A DNA stretch of 64,000 bases from Hymenopus coronatus (GCA_030762935.1 CM060895.1:41716001-41780000); one strand, 5' to 3'. Counted from the stretch's first letter, positions 54,008 to 63,850 are shown. A program made the numbers and translations. The notes: generated by a model not told the origin, from the letters alone.

Positions 54008-56346
54008 CATCATTAGGATATTGTAACCTATTGGGTATCCTTAATTGAATTTGGTATGAAGGAATGAAGCAAGAGCGACTTTTCTCTATAAATATACTAG
54101 AATAATCCCAATGTTGTGTTTAAGGCAAATATATTCGAAGAAGTTCTGCAATGGTCGTGGACTTGTTACCATAGGAGTGGCGAACAATTATTGCGTCACG
54201 GTACATTTGAACTCCAGCCGTCACTTCTTCTCTGCCCGCAAACCACCTAGTTTCCTTTAATATTGTGAGAAAAGGGAGAAGTAACCGATTGTTGCAGGTG
54301 TGGGACTCATGGGCTCTCTGCGTACGAGTAGCTGCCAGGATTTTGGAAATGAGATTATGTGCACGAGCAGCGCCGGAGAAAAGCATGACCCAAAAATAAA
54401 CTCTTTGAGTGTGTCTTCCCGTAGTTCTAAATCATTTCCTGAGATATTTAAGAGAGAGACAGCTGAGCGGTGGCTGTGCGGTGGCTGAGTGGTTAGACTA
54501 CTCGCCTCTCACCTAAACGGCTCGGGTTCGATTCCAAGTGACCGCATGTGAGATTTGTGGTGGACAAAGCGACGTAGGGTTCTCCGGTTTCCCCCACCAT
54601 CACATTCCACCCGTGCTCCATCTTCATTCCATGTATATCAGTGACATAGCCTGCGGTAGTAAAAGTGGGCGTTAAAGACTATAAAAAAAAAAAAAAAAGG
54701 AGAGAGCTACCAACACTGAGGTCAGTTGTGACAAGAATCTTCGGAGCGTACGGATGATTCAGAGAGACGGTCGAGTGCAGACGGCAAATAAGAGAATTTT
54801 AGTGTAAATTGTTTGAAAGCAATTGAATTAGTCATTTTGTTACAATACCTCTATCAGACTTTGCTTATCCCTGGGATTTGAGGAACGGGACATTTTCAAC
54901 ACTCATGTGTTTACGCATAATGGTACATAATAAACGAAAGGATGACCACAATATATATCAGAAACTTATGGATATAATACCCTTTTTCGGAAGTCACTTG
55001 CTTTCATCGATAATGAGATATTCTTCACCTGCCCATGTATTCATCGGGATTCGTTGATACATGGTTTATGAGGATTCAATGGTTTAAATATAAGTAGTAT
55101 CTACAACAGTAAAAATATAATTTATGAATTTCGACAGATTGCTGAGTGTATATTAAATCTTAGGTCTGTCTTTGTAGACCACTAGCATCATTATTATTTA
55201 GGTAGGTTCTAAACGGCGACAAAAAGTTAAGAAATGTAAAATACTCTGATTTATTTCCGTCTCAGAACATCTGTTACTTCTCTTGTAGACGATCTTATAA
55301 ACATTAACAATTAGTTTATTAGGAGTGGAACGTAAAATAGCATAAGCAAATAAAAAATACCATTTTGGTTGAATGTACATTCTTATCGCCCTTGCAAATT
55401 CTTTTACACGATTGAGTGGATTATCAGTCCAAAAGAAAAGGACGGATATAATAATGGCTTCTGTCATTTGATAAGCAATGTTAAAATACCTCGTAGAGAG
55501 AGATGTAGGGAGGTTACAAAATATATATCAGTTAAGGTTGTTAAAGTTGGATAAAGTCGACTGAAACTAATGTCGGTCTTATTCTCCTCGACTAAACTGA
55601 AAACAAAGAAGATTAAAATCCAATAATACAAAATATTACTGAGCGCATACATTATAATTACGCACTCAAAATAACATTTGCGTTAATCTGTCCGGTTTCA
55701 TTAGAGTGGTCTTAAAACTCGATTAGTAAAACAAAGCACTATTTGAACTATTGATCTTCAATTCCATAGCGTTACTTTCTGAGCGCTAATTCATTCGAGA
55801 ATATAAACTTTTCTTGGAAACATTTTTGTAACACGTGCTTTGAGATCAACGCAAACTTACTGATTTTAAATTAATACTAATTAAGCATAGGAACGAATAA
55901 ATATATTGCGTAAGGCATAAGCTACAGAACAACGCATTTATTTTTGCAAAATGAGAGAAATTTTCGGGCAATACTGTAACTTATCAGTTCAGCAGTTATG
56001 AACATCTAGGTAGCATTCTATGTAAAGATACTGAATATTGAATGGTATTATTGCTACGCCTATGCAAATAATTATGCTATAGAAGAAAGTGAGCCAAGGT
56101 GAGAAGTTACATAATTACCTACTCCCTTATCAAAGGAATACTTACATGAGTAGGCAATACAGAGTTGAGATGGGAGATGGACTCAGGATGAGAACGAGGC
56201 AGTACATCACATTTATTGTTGAAAAACCTTCTCCTTTGCGGGGATATAAGCAGTTCTTGAAGCATTAAACCCATTACATTGTCTTCCTTGTCGTCATCCC
56301 GCTCCTTTGCCGTTTCCTCGGAAGCCGTTGTCTCACTTCTGCTCAT
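42682..56346 (-). CDS. Sugar-type insect gustatory receptor, seven exons found, 3' end missing
   Basis: A seven-transmembrane ligand-gated chemoreceptor of the insect GR family, sugar-receptor clade, which acts in the dendrite membrane of taste neurons. Exons on the minus strand: 56346-56146, 53772-53493, 51535-51332, 48416-48283, 48192-47995, 43493-43339, 42850-42682. All borders are GT/AG and phases fit (0,1,1,0,0,2,0) with no stop over 447 codons. Landmarks: ILLVAQWFGLLPVQGV then DLRFQF (first membrane segment), NSCIATVLFLRLASRWP, ATFTWNFTDVFVMIVSVG, EEEWRELREHY, DVDAAVSGIVFLSFFNNLYF, and FTSFAFLICRTVAVTLFASG. Family members have about 450-480 residues, so only some 30-50 are lacking. The expected last segment with its TYxxxLxQ-type signature was not found downstream. 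The first exon may be joined to a further 5' exon, as an acceptor precedes it. A missing exon in a gap, a distant one, or recent truncation are all possible. Confidence 0.88.
43339..43493 (-). CDS. GR exon 6, cytoplasmic loop and segment 5
   Basis: Acceptor TTGAATGTAG; donor CTTTC|GTAAGT. It encodes EEEWRELREHYALMSKLIKD, then VDAAVSGIVFLSFFNNLYF and ICLQLLNGL. It ends in phase 2. Confidence 0.88.
43550..43646. repeat. (AAT)n/(ATT)n inverted microsatellite in GR intron 5
   Basis: About 43 bases of AAT are followed, after TTACTATTATTATCATTATC, by ATT repeats. The two arms are complementary, so the tract can form a long hairpin 60 bases upstream of exon 6. Confidence 0.93.
44215..44450 (+). mobile_element. 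tRNA-derived SINE, family C, copy 1
   Basis: A decayed tRNA-like head with B-box-like GAGTTTAAATCTC, then CCTTTTTCTGTTTTCC and AGACGAGTGTCGGGTAGCTT. It lines up with 60730-60965. It lies in GR intron 5. Confidence 0.6.
44580..45960 (-). pseudogene. hAT transposase relic, same family as the 24-kb copy
   Basis: Minus strand from 45960: HPGTFTYNGNKLYFRVCEK (BED-like/ordered start), MDLCEVFIASNVPLQKLTNP (45758), then ILADETTDGCGCHIANLIV in another frame (about 45580-45520), which holds the first catalytic Asp. Next come SAPYMIKAGKALQVFY, AHGMHRLVEEVRSTFGNVNK (45370-45220), then LPPKPVVTRG and a fading C-terminal section to about 44580. Block by block it mirrors the 23.5-25.2-kb relic. Frames change at least five times. 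Confidence 0.75.
46010..46800 (+). pseudogene. Tc1/IS630-like DDE transposase relic
   Basis: Read over three frames: ESRFHNNVAGYRQNV, NPHWVKEAAFQEQREANVWR (about 46155-46215), GLLSGQVFFGEHLTGARYPE, and VPLQERLATWFQ (46220-46375). After a shift, SPHQPDLNFFLCGYLKHHVS (about 46450-46505), corresponding to the block around the last catalytic acid. Then IQRAFANVLL. The block normally containing the second Asp (FQ-D-G.P.H) is mutated beyond recognition. It belongs to the large arthropod group of IS630-related transposases with a PDL..DFFLWGYLK-type end. It lies in GR intron 5. Confidence 0.7.
47068..47299 (+). mobile_element. SINE family A, 5'-truncated copy
   Basis: It starts inside the body just after the B box (CGGAGGACGGTGGATTTTTT) and ends with GAGCGTCCATAAATAAAACA plus tail. 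Short flanking match GTGGTTTG (47061-47068, 47300-47307). It lies in GR intron 5. Confidence 0.85.
47995..48192 (-). CDS. GR exon 5, membrane segment 4 region
   Basis: Acceptor TTTTCTTACAG; donor GGCAAG|GTATAT. It encodes IVPYNLFLGILVFVTSKLAT and FTWNFTDVFVMIVSVGLTQQ, ending KQLNARLLGTAGK. Confidence 0.88.
48283..48416 (-). CDS. GR exon 4, extracellular loop
   Basis: Acceptor CGCCAACAG; donor TTAAG|GTAAAG. It encodes EHLMSMMANIPEVLVPEK and a Cys-containing polar loop (DKPCSGDEEWPAKEASL). Only 90 bases of intron separate it from exon 5. Confidence 0.82.
50280..51030 (-). pseudogene. Non-LTR retrotransposon RT fragment in GR intron 3
   Basis: Minus strand: WKEQAGFRKYRSCVDLINIM (50950-50860), then SSEWQNTLYLVFLNFEGPFD (RT block 3, with the catalytic D of the F.D.. 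motif altered), SVKRSAISHILEIYGM, and a QRCVFFHQLYL block standing for RQGCxxSP. Then MTFACYTKVPGYENQIDEL, where the catalytic YADD/FADD is lost, and IKVDDKDIEDVDSYRY. It is a dead internal fragment of an RTE-like or endonuclease-RT LINE, lying in the antisense-free orientation (same strand as the host gene). Confidence 0.75.
51332..51535 (-). CDS. GR exon 3, membrane segments 2-3
   Basis: Acceptor TATTGTTTCAG; donor CTTT|GTGAGT. It encodes GNSCIATVLFLRLASRWPNL and LTMQLRIIMGCVMALAL. Both borders are phase 1, fitting the neighbours. Confidence 0.88.
52595..52808 (-). mobile_element. tRNA-derived SINE, family D
   Basis: Reverse complement starts GGGTCTGAGTGACTCAGTTG, followed by GTTAGGCTCTGGCTTCCTAA, and the B box GGACTCAAATCCGG. 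The body has TAGATTTAGTGGCAGGTAAA and GATTCCGGTACACCAGCGGC. It lies in GR intron 2. It is the only copy in this window. Confidence 0.75.
53493..53772 (-). CDS. GR exon 2, first membrane segment
   Basis: Acceptor TGATTTGTAG before CTGAAGCAAGG; donor ATG A|GTAAGT. It encodes the ILLVAQWFGLLPVQGV signature followed by SDLRFQFCSPRVFYAFCLLF, the best sugar-receptor signature in the gene. Confidence 0.88.
53957..54006. repeat. (TA)n microsatellite in GR intron 1
   Basis: 50 bases of uninterrupted TA. Confidence 0.95.
54465..54698 (+). mobile_element. SINE family B, copy 3
   Basis: Head GTGGCTGAGTGGTTAGACTA with B box GGGTTCGATTCC, a body as in copies 1 and 2 but lacking about 20 bases after ACAAAGCGAC, and a 16-A tail. 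Purine-rich flanks (AGAGAGAGACAGCT / GGAGAGAGCT) suggest an imperfect target duplication. It lies in GR intron 1. Confidence 0.88.
54720..56110. other. Rest of GR intron 1, nothing recognised
   Basis: Short ORFs on both strands only. Confidence 0.4.
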
Positions 56347-56360
56347 GCCATTCCCTTTCA
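56146..56360 (-). CDS. GR exon 1 (start-codon exon)
   Basis: Acceptor TTGTTGTTCAG ends at 56361; the donor is CAT|GTAAGT at 56146/56145. The ATG used is 56346-56344 (MSRSETTASEETAKERDDD...). 67 codons give a polar, acidic cytoplasmic N-terminus with PQRRRFFNN, as expected before the first membrane segment. The acceptor shows that a 5' non-coding exon should exist upstream. A second ATG, 5 bases earlier, opens only ATG GCA TGA. Confidence 0.8.
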
Positions 56361-56669
56361 CTGAACAACAAAATACAATAAATAAATGTTTGATCAAATA
56401 GTAAGTTCTATACATTCCGGCAAGTAGACCTTACCATCCGTACAAAGTAATGTGTAAAATAGTGGACAGAAAAACGTATCAGTCTGTTGTGTTCCCTTCC
56501 AGTAGATCCATTTAATTAGTACACGGTTATGAAAACTAACTTTAAACTCATACCATGTTTCATTTCACCTAGAAATAAAACAATATAGTTCTATGTGTCC
56601 AGGAATATCTTGTTGCTTATGCTACATTTAACTTAGACTGGGTTCATTTAACCGACAAAAAAGAAAGTC

Positions 56670-56962
56670 GTACTTCGTGATCTAGGGGCAACATTCTAGC
56701 CATAATTCCCAAGGTCGCGAGTTCAAACCTTGCGGAGGCTGATGGGTTTTTTTTGGGTGGGAGGGTAAAATCCTTAGTATAGCTTCCTTCAAAGGGAAGT
56801 AGAGTTGGTAGTCTCGTGTCGTAGATTTACGGCACGTAAACGAGCTTCATGCCTGATAATGAGGCTTCTGAGCGAAATTAAGCGGCATATTACGCCCAAT
56901 ATAGAGTGGGTCGCTGAGAACCACAGCAGTTAAAGAGCGTCCATAAATAAAGCTCAATTTAA
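56670..56962 (+). mobile_element. SINE family A, diverged copy upstream of the GR gene
   Basis: The head is altered (GTGATCTAGGGGCAACATTC) with B box GAGTTCAAACCTTG. The body is clear (GTGTCGTAGATTTACGGCAC, TAAGCGGCATATTACGCCCA) and the end GAGCGTCCATAAATAAAGCT is intact. Older than the 30.5-kb copy judging by divergence. It lies about 310 bp 5' of the GR start-codon exon, opposite in strand, so could overlap its promoter or 5' intron. Confidence 0.88.
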
Positions 56963-57349
56963 TTTCAGCAGTAAATCATGACTATCCTGTAACATTTGCT
57001 TAAATATTAATGGTAACAAACCTCTTAACCAGAAATATACAGAATAGCCTTCAATATGTTCTTCAGAATTCTATTTGCCTGAAACTTGATAGCAGAACTG
57101 CCAAGTATGCGTACGCAGAACCAAGGTAGATCGTCAAAGACGTCATAAGATGTAGATGCACGTCTATTTACTAGATGCTGTGATAATTCGTTAATATCTG
57201 CTGGTGTAAAGAGTCAACATTGAATCCTACCGAAAACACTTAACCCAATGACTAAAGACCTATCAAGGGCTTGACTCTCCTATCTTAGTGAAGTAGAAAA
57301 CTACAGCTATGGAACGCCGCATGTGTGTACGCGATAGTTTCATCGCATA

Positions 57350-57902
57350 CGAGGGTCATACTGAAAATCATGAATAACCTATGTTATGAAACTTAATTTT
57401 TATTTTTAAAAAACCATTAACATTATTTTAATCTACAGACTTTTTGTCACTTTTCAACACAGACTCCATTTATTTACAAATATTTGCCTATCGTTCTGAG
57501 TTTCAAAATTCTCTTGCAGTAAAAGTCTGTTCCAGTGGCTTGAAGATACCTTTTGGATGCTCACCAGCATTTCGTTTCAGCCTCATAATGATGAAACCAG
57601 CTTTTATCGCCTGTCACAAACTCATACATAATCTCATGCATTCCGAAATCTCTTACGAAGGCTTTCGGTGATGGTTCTTCTCTGAAAATTATGAGGTGAA
57701 TTTCAGGAACAGATTTGACACACGCTATCGAAACAAAACATCATTGTCTCAAATCATCTATTTAAGTCTGAAGATTACTATGATGCAGTTGTTTTTATGG
57801 TTGTTCACGAATTTACATATGACCTTTGGATCCAGCGCATGTGAACAAGGTATATTACAAACTCAGTAAGTGCTGGGGCTGGGTGGGGGTTTATGCCCAC
57901 CG
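57350..57902 (-). mobile_element. Internally deleted mariner, sibling of the 5.8-kb element
   Basis: 553 bp flanked by TA (57348-57349 and 57903-57904). Its left end CGAGGGTCATACTGAAAATC matches the mariner terminal repeat. Inside, in reverse, ATCTACAGACTTTTTGTCAC corresponds to the 3' end of the transposase gene at about 6955. CACACGCTATCGAAACAAAA (57722-57741) corresponds to the reverse of its start region. About 0.7 kb of the central gene is missing. It is non-autonomous, and more decayed than the 5.8-kb copy. Confidence 0.88.
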
Positions 57903-57992
57903 TACGAGGGCTGTAAATAGCGAAAGAAGAAGCAAATAACAAAAGGGGCTATTAAAGTAAAAGCAATGAAAAAATCACAAGTTTTTCTTACA

Positions 57993-58800
57993 AAAACTTA
58001 TTATTTTATCTACATCATGCTAATTTAGGTAAACAGCAAAATTTATCGTATTATTTACTTGCTTATAAGTAGAAGGGAAATAAGGGAAATTAGGTTAAAG
58101 AGATGGTCAACTCTTTTAAAAGCTGGTCGCTCTGTGAAGCAATTGAGGTTTGGTTCGCTGTGCAAGATCCCGTTTGAGAAAAGTTAATTGGTTTAAAACT
58201 GAAACAATAACAATGGACATCTCGAAAGTGTTCAAATCTACAAGAAAAACATATATGATATAAACTATGCTTTTAACGAGGTCCACAATTTTTGTGTGCA
58301 AGATTTTGCCTATCTCTTGCGATTGAGCCGTTTTGCAAAATTCAACCAGAATAAAGATCCCTTCAGAAGCTATTCTCAGAAAATCCAAAATATACATTTT
58401 ATTTGTAATATGATTATTCTTAATATGCGGTATTTTAATAAAAATCTTAGAGTAATTTTTGAGAAAATCAAAATTTTCGAAATTTATTCCTTGCAAAGAG
58501 TAGTTTGGGGTGGGGAGATTATGCTCAAAATATTCGTGTCCTATCCCTGAAAGATAATAAACTTAAATACTAAATTTGGTATTTTATCGACTTTTCGTTT
58601 TTGAGTTATCGTGCTCACAGACAATGGACATACACAATGGATCTTTTTCTAAAAGTCAGATGTGTTCCATGCACATAACTTTCTCTACATCTCTGTAACG
58701 AACTATTGTTAAAAAGCTTATTATTCTATCTACTTCATGCTAATTTAGATAAACATTAGCAGAAATACTTTCTTGTAAATAGGAGGGAAATAATGGAATG
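57993..58800. repeat. Direct repeat pair of about 95-110 bp, 715 bp apart
   Basis: Unit 1 (57993-58104) and unit 2 (58708-58800) share CTTATTATT(T/C)TATCTAC, TCATGCTAATTTAG(G/A)TAAAC and TAGGAGGGAAATAA-like text in the same order. The 600 bases between are not repeated. Confidence 0.75.
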
Positions 58801-60725
58801 TGGATACTGAGGACCCTAAAACATCTATTTCCACTGAAATCTCAGTTTCGAATTTTGGGTGGAATTCAACACCTGCTCTATACACTATGTACATAGTACC
58901 TGTAGAGAAAGTAAAAATACAACTCTTTAAATAAACAGAAATTCACCTCGGCAGAAAATCCATTTCAAAGTGCGTAGGTGCTGCTTTGGATTTGTACGTG
59001 TAAATCCTCTAATTGCTCATATTTAAAACTGCAGTTACTGTCGGTAACACACAACTCGCCATTTTCAATTAGATTAATGAAAATACATATGACCACACCC
59101 AAAGAAAGATTAATCACTGGCATACAACATTCCGTGACATTTATAATCCCTCTTCAAGGAAACCAGAAGGTATTATTTCAAAATGTGGAACTGCTTCATG
59201 AGCGTTGCAAGAATTCGAGAATAATATTTTCCTTAAGCTAAATTTGAAGTGCTACTGTTTAGAACTCTGCCGATTTTAAGGTGCATCATAAAATAAAAAG
59301 ATAGCATAACTTTTCCGCGCTGTCTTTTGAAAGGACATGCCTCTAAGTATTTGTTAATTTGTAGACGGTACTCTTGTGCCTGGGAACCGATAAAACAGTT
59401 TACAAGCAAACGTCCAAATCTCCCGCGTATGTTGGACGAGTTTTGGAGGATGTACCATGAAGTAAGAAGCACCGGCAAATGTGATCTCTGCAGGATGAAC
59501 TCGCTTTGCACTTTCCATTCAAGATCATCTGAAACATTTCTAATCATTCGACAGATATGGGTAGGAAAGTAAAGAATAATGCAACCTTCATGACTGTTGG
59601 ATTTAAATGTATTGTAAACCAAATAACGACCCACCTTTGAGCTTCAAACAGTACTGTAGGCTAATTTGTAGATTTGACAATGAAATTGAGAGTCTTCAAA
59701 AATTACCTGGATCGGTTTAATTGATCTAATAGTCTACGGAACAAGAGTTGTCGCTTAATAGAATGCATTCATTACCAGCACTTATAAATCTCGATCATGG
59801 AAAAGAATCCAAAGAATTTAAGCGACTCTAAAGCTTTTGGGGGAGCTTTTCAAAACAAAGAACATACCGCGTAAATAACACGATGTATTGATTTAGTGTA
59901 TGTCCTGTACCATCTATTTTTAACTTGCTGCTAGATGACCTCAGTTGTATAGTCGCCTTTCTTTGTCAATTAGTTTCGTTGGTATTGATTTATTCGGGAG
60001 GTAGACTTTAGTGTTCATATGATTTGTAGTTTTGGGGTACATTCACGTAGTCGGGATGCCGGACAGAAGACTTTAGTTAAGTACTCGTCTTCCTAATTTC
60101 TTGATAAATGCCCTTAATTGCGTAATTACGTTTCTGTAAAATCTATTTTATTTTAATGCATTTTGTTACGTGAATGAAACTTTAGGGTGACGTATTGAAT
60201 AAATAATACGTTCACCTACTTGGTGATTGAAGGAAAGCAGTCAGATCATGGTACACGAGATGTGAATCTGTGACTGCCCGAATGCGAGCCTAGCACTTTA
60301 TGGTTCAGTAGTGAGAGTTATGTGATGAGTAATACATTAAAAGTGTTGCCAGGAGGTCGAGTACTTCCAAGTACTGCCGATTATCCAGACATGCATGTTT
60401 TTGTTTATTGCCAGTGTTTACGTGTCTGCACGCATTTAACGAAACAAAGTGGCGGTTAGGAAGTGTTCTCTTTCATGAGATTTTATCGCAATGAGAGAAA
60501 GAAACAGTCCTGTAATTGTAACAATTCCGATATTACTTCCGACTCTCTAGTGTGGTTAAACAGAAGGAATTACATGTGTAATTTGAGATGCATGTCCCGT
60601 TTTATGGAACATTATTGAATTCCGTAGATTTGTTGAGTGAACTGTTTACGCATAAATTCGTATAGACTTCATTGTATTTGAAAAATTATCTTGTATTTTA
60701 ATACACCAACGTAATAAAAAATTCC
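58801..60725. other. Spacer, nothing recognised
   Basis: The 133-codon minus-strand ORF at 59634-59233 and overlapping 87-codon plus-strand ORF were examined. Neither shows family motifs I know, nor splice context typical of an exon. Confidence 0.35.
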
Positions 60726-60729
60726 AACT

Positions 60730-60965
60730 GGACTTGCCTCTGTGGTGTGGGATAGATTTCTGCCTTATATTCAAGAGGTCTCAAGTTGGATTCTCGGTTA
60801 GGGTGAGTTATCTGATGAGACTTTTTCGCTGGTTTTCCTTTAACCTGAGAAGACAAATATCGGGTAACTTCTAGCTCTATGAATACTCATTTGAGCATCA
60901 TTTCACCCATTTAATCCATCGTCCGATATGATCCACCAGGTTAAAGGACGTTAAAATAATCTAGC
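60730..60965 (+). mobile_element. tRNA-derived SINE, family C, copy 2
   Basis: Head TGCCTCTGTGGTGTGGGATA with B-box-like GTTGGATTCTC, then a central block GGTTTTCCTTTAACCTGAGA followed by AGACAAATATCGGGTAAC, shared with the 44.2-kb copy. It ends GTTAAAGGACGTTAAAATAA. Confidence 0.65.
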
Positions 60966-62660
60966 TGAGCCTGGGAGATTGGAATGCTAAGAAATGAGGT
61001 ACAGTTATGGCAGCACGTTCTGCCCGTTCGTGATAGAGATGACTGGCTGCAGTCTTAGACAATGTACGCATTTGGAAATCAGAAAAGGAAAAATGTGAGC
61101 AGCTTCCTGAAAGCCAGAACTAACAATATTTATTAGACTTTAAAACAAAATATAACTGCACCCTCGTACAATGCGATTAGTAGGTAGAGAAGGTAATGCA
61201 TATCACCGAAAAAATCGATATTTCAACGTAATACATGTTTTGAGGACCCCACATATATAATAAATTAAAAAAACATTTTAGAGAAAGGTCCTTGTGTGTG
61301 TCTGTCTGAATGCGCGCGCATATGTGTGTGTGTTTGTGAATAGCATAACTTAAAAATAGTCGGTTAAATGTCAAACTTGGTGCTTAATTTCAATATCTTC
61401 AAGGACGCGACAAGAAGATTTTCAGGCAAATTCTCCCCGCCTCAAACTGTCCTTTACGTAGATTTTTCGGAATTTTAGATTATGTCAAAAATGGCTAACG
61501 ATTTTTATTAAAATATTAGGGGTATTTACATCTCAAATAGTATGTCCATTTTGAGCCTCTAGGAATAGCTTCTGAAGACCTCTTCATTCGTGGTGACTTT
61601 TGCAGGACTGGTAAGAGGCAAGAGATAGACAGGATGTTTCTGCACAGAAAATGTAGGTCTCATTAAAACATAACCTATGTAAAATATATTTTTTGTTGAG
61701 TTAACTATTCCTAGATATTCGTGATTTTTGGATTAAATTCTCCCATATTTATACGTTTCTTTGTGCATTATTAATTAAAGCAACAAATTTTAAATAAATA
61801 ATAAGCAGTATAGTACAAACCAATAGATGTCATATAGAAAAGAGGTTATTTTATCATAGGGCGTTAGCATAAGCTTAGTTTATAAGCGAGGCGAGAAAAA
61901 CTGAGATTGTACATAGGTCATAAAAGAGAAATCTTTCACAAGTTTCTTTGTGACAATAGCCACAAAGTTGAGATGAAATCTATTATATCCTTGAGCTAAA
62001 CACACAGCCCAAGATTTAGGGGATTGGGGACATAATAAAAATGCGAAAATTATTGAGGTGGTAGCAGCCGAAGTGAGATATAGGATAGTTTTTGTTGACC
62101 CATGAGACGAGAAGCTATTGAGAGCGGTAAGGCAAGCCAGTTTAGAGCATAGTTTTAATGCTTAGACAGAACATGTGTATTTCATATATGTTATTCGGAG
62201 ACACGAGTTCTCAGTTCAGTTCATCCTTATTTACTTTGTAGTGCAGTGGGTCTTTATTTACTGTGCAGTTCGGTTCCAGTGCTTTATTCTGCAGTTAGTT
62301 GTTCTCCAAGTATGTTGATCCTACATATTTACATAAGAAACGTGAGACGCAAAATACGCGCATAGTACAATTTCAGCTAGAATCTCAGAGAATTATAAAG
62401 TGTATATAAACGTAATAATTTAAATAACTACACAAACTAAAAGTTACAAAGTCGTCCTTCGTCCGTCCATCCGTCCGTCCGAGATCTGGTAGACTCGTGG
62501 TGAGTCTAGGTGTAGTTTCTGTCTCCTACCCTGGTAAGGACTTAACCATAGGAATGGGGAGGATGGTTTAGGTTTGGTAATATTTGAGGTTTCGGGTGAT
62601 GGTGTTAAGGAGGTAGCGCTAGAAAGGCTCCTCGAACGGTTGGCACCAGGAGGCACCCAG
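60966..62660. other. Spacer with a TG-rich patch
   Basis: TGTGTG/GCGCGC-rich sequence at 61291-61335. No gene recognised. Confidence 0.35.
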
Positions 62661-62661
62661 G

Positions 62662-62850
62662 CAACACCAGCCCTTGGTGGTTACCATGCTAGCCTCTAAA
62701 ACCCAAGATTGCAGGTCCAAACCTGGCCGAGAGTGATGGAATTTCCCGGACGCAAAAGTCCTTAACATGGCTTCCTCCGGAAGAGAAGTAAAGCGTAACA
62801 TTTATTTGCATGTAAAAGAACCCGAAAAAGTTTCTGGGCAAAATTCTGCT
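62662..62850 (+). mobile_element. SINE family A, truncated and diverged copy
   Basis: Head GGTGGTTACCATGCTAGCCT with B box GGTCCAAACCTGG, then GGCTTCCTCCGGAAGAGAAG and CATGTAAAAGAACCCG. The last third is missing. Confidence 0.8.
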
Positions 62851-63255
62851 ATTTCGTGACCACAAGTCGTGATTTCGACCTATAGTGCCATCTGCAGGCG
62901 ACGAGTCGATCTCTCGTCACCATGGTGCATAGCGGCAAACTATCAAATTATAAATTCAAACTGAATAAAGGAAACATCGTAACGGTGCCCTACGGTGGTA
63001 ACTTAACTACCTAAAAGTTACAAATGTGTTTATCTCTGAAATAGCTCATTTTACCGATCAGCCCTGTTGAGAGATTCTTGCTTGACCGAAGTTCCCAACT
63101 TGCCGGAACAAATAAGAATAGCATATTAAAAACGTAACTAATAATAAAAAATAATCAGAGACAATGAGCAGCAGGAAGGGATCCCCGCATCTTATATGAG
63201 AAGTCGTCATTCAGTTTTTTTACTTCCTCTATGAGGAGAATTCCAGCAGCCAAAC

Positions 63256-63420
63256 GAGGTGGGTCAGGCGTTAGTAGTTAGCATTGGGGAAGTCTCGTGT
63301 TCGATCCCCAGTCCACTCTGATCCATAGGCTTTTCGTGGTTTTCCCTGGTCGGCAGATGAACGCTGGAATGGCATATCTTCTATCCAGTTTTTTGTCCGT
63401 TATTTTCTATGCCTATATTT
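63256..63420 (+). mobile_element. tRNA-derived SINE head, family E
   Basis: TCAGGCGTTAGTAGTTAGCA (A-box region) and GTTCGATCCCC (B box), followed by a block CTTTTCGTGGTTTTCCCTGG that resembles the central block of family C. The 3' limit is unclear. Confidence 0.5.
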
Positions 63421-63850
63421 TCCTTGTCCTCTGTTTCAGGATTGAACCAAACGACGGTGCTTTGCCCATTGCGGCTGGGCGGTGGCTGTACACTCTGTAA
63501 TGGTTTGTTCATGAGTCATTTCGGGTACCTCTCAGAACATCCTACGGGATCCTTGGTGAGGGTTGTTCCGTCGCAGTGCCACCGGGTTTTGCGGAGTTTA
63601 TGGGAGTGCGCCGGGCGACGTCAGATACTACCTGGACAAGTAAGGGCTTCTGTCCATCCTTGCAGGCATTGTGATCCGAATTTTGACGCCCTCTTCCCTC
63701 ATCCTCCCTCCCGCCAACCCAGGAGTCATGTAAGTCTCAATGACCTACATACCGTGACTGGAGATTCCATTCGCGCTCATCCTAATTCTAATCTTTCTGC
63801 ATGTTACCTGGACAAATTCCTCGGGTACATTGATACTTACCGATGGTAAC
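63421..63850. other. GC-richer stretch with a 146-codon open frame
   Basis: An unusual patch of higher GC with a plus-strand frame 63409-63849, rich in Pro, His, Arg and Cys (HPCRHCDPNFDALFPHPPSR). I do not recognise it. Lack of stops may follow from GC content. It could be the 3' part of the adjoining SINE/LINE-type repeat or a real exon. Confidence 0.25.

Noticed and set aside
59233..59634. 133-codon minus-strand ORF as a host gene
   Set aside because: No family motif, no splice context, and an overlapping open frame on the other strand suggests chance.
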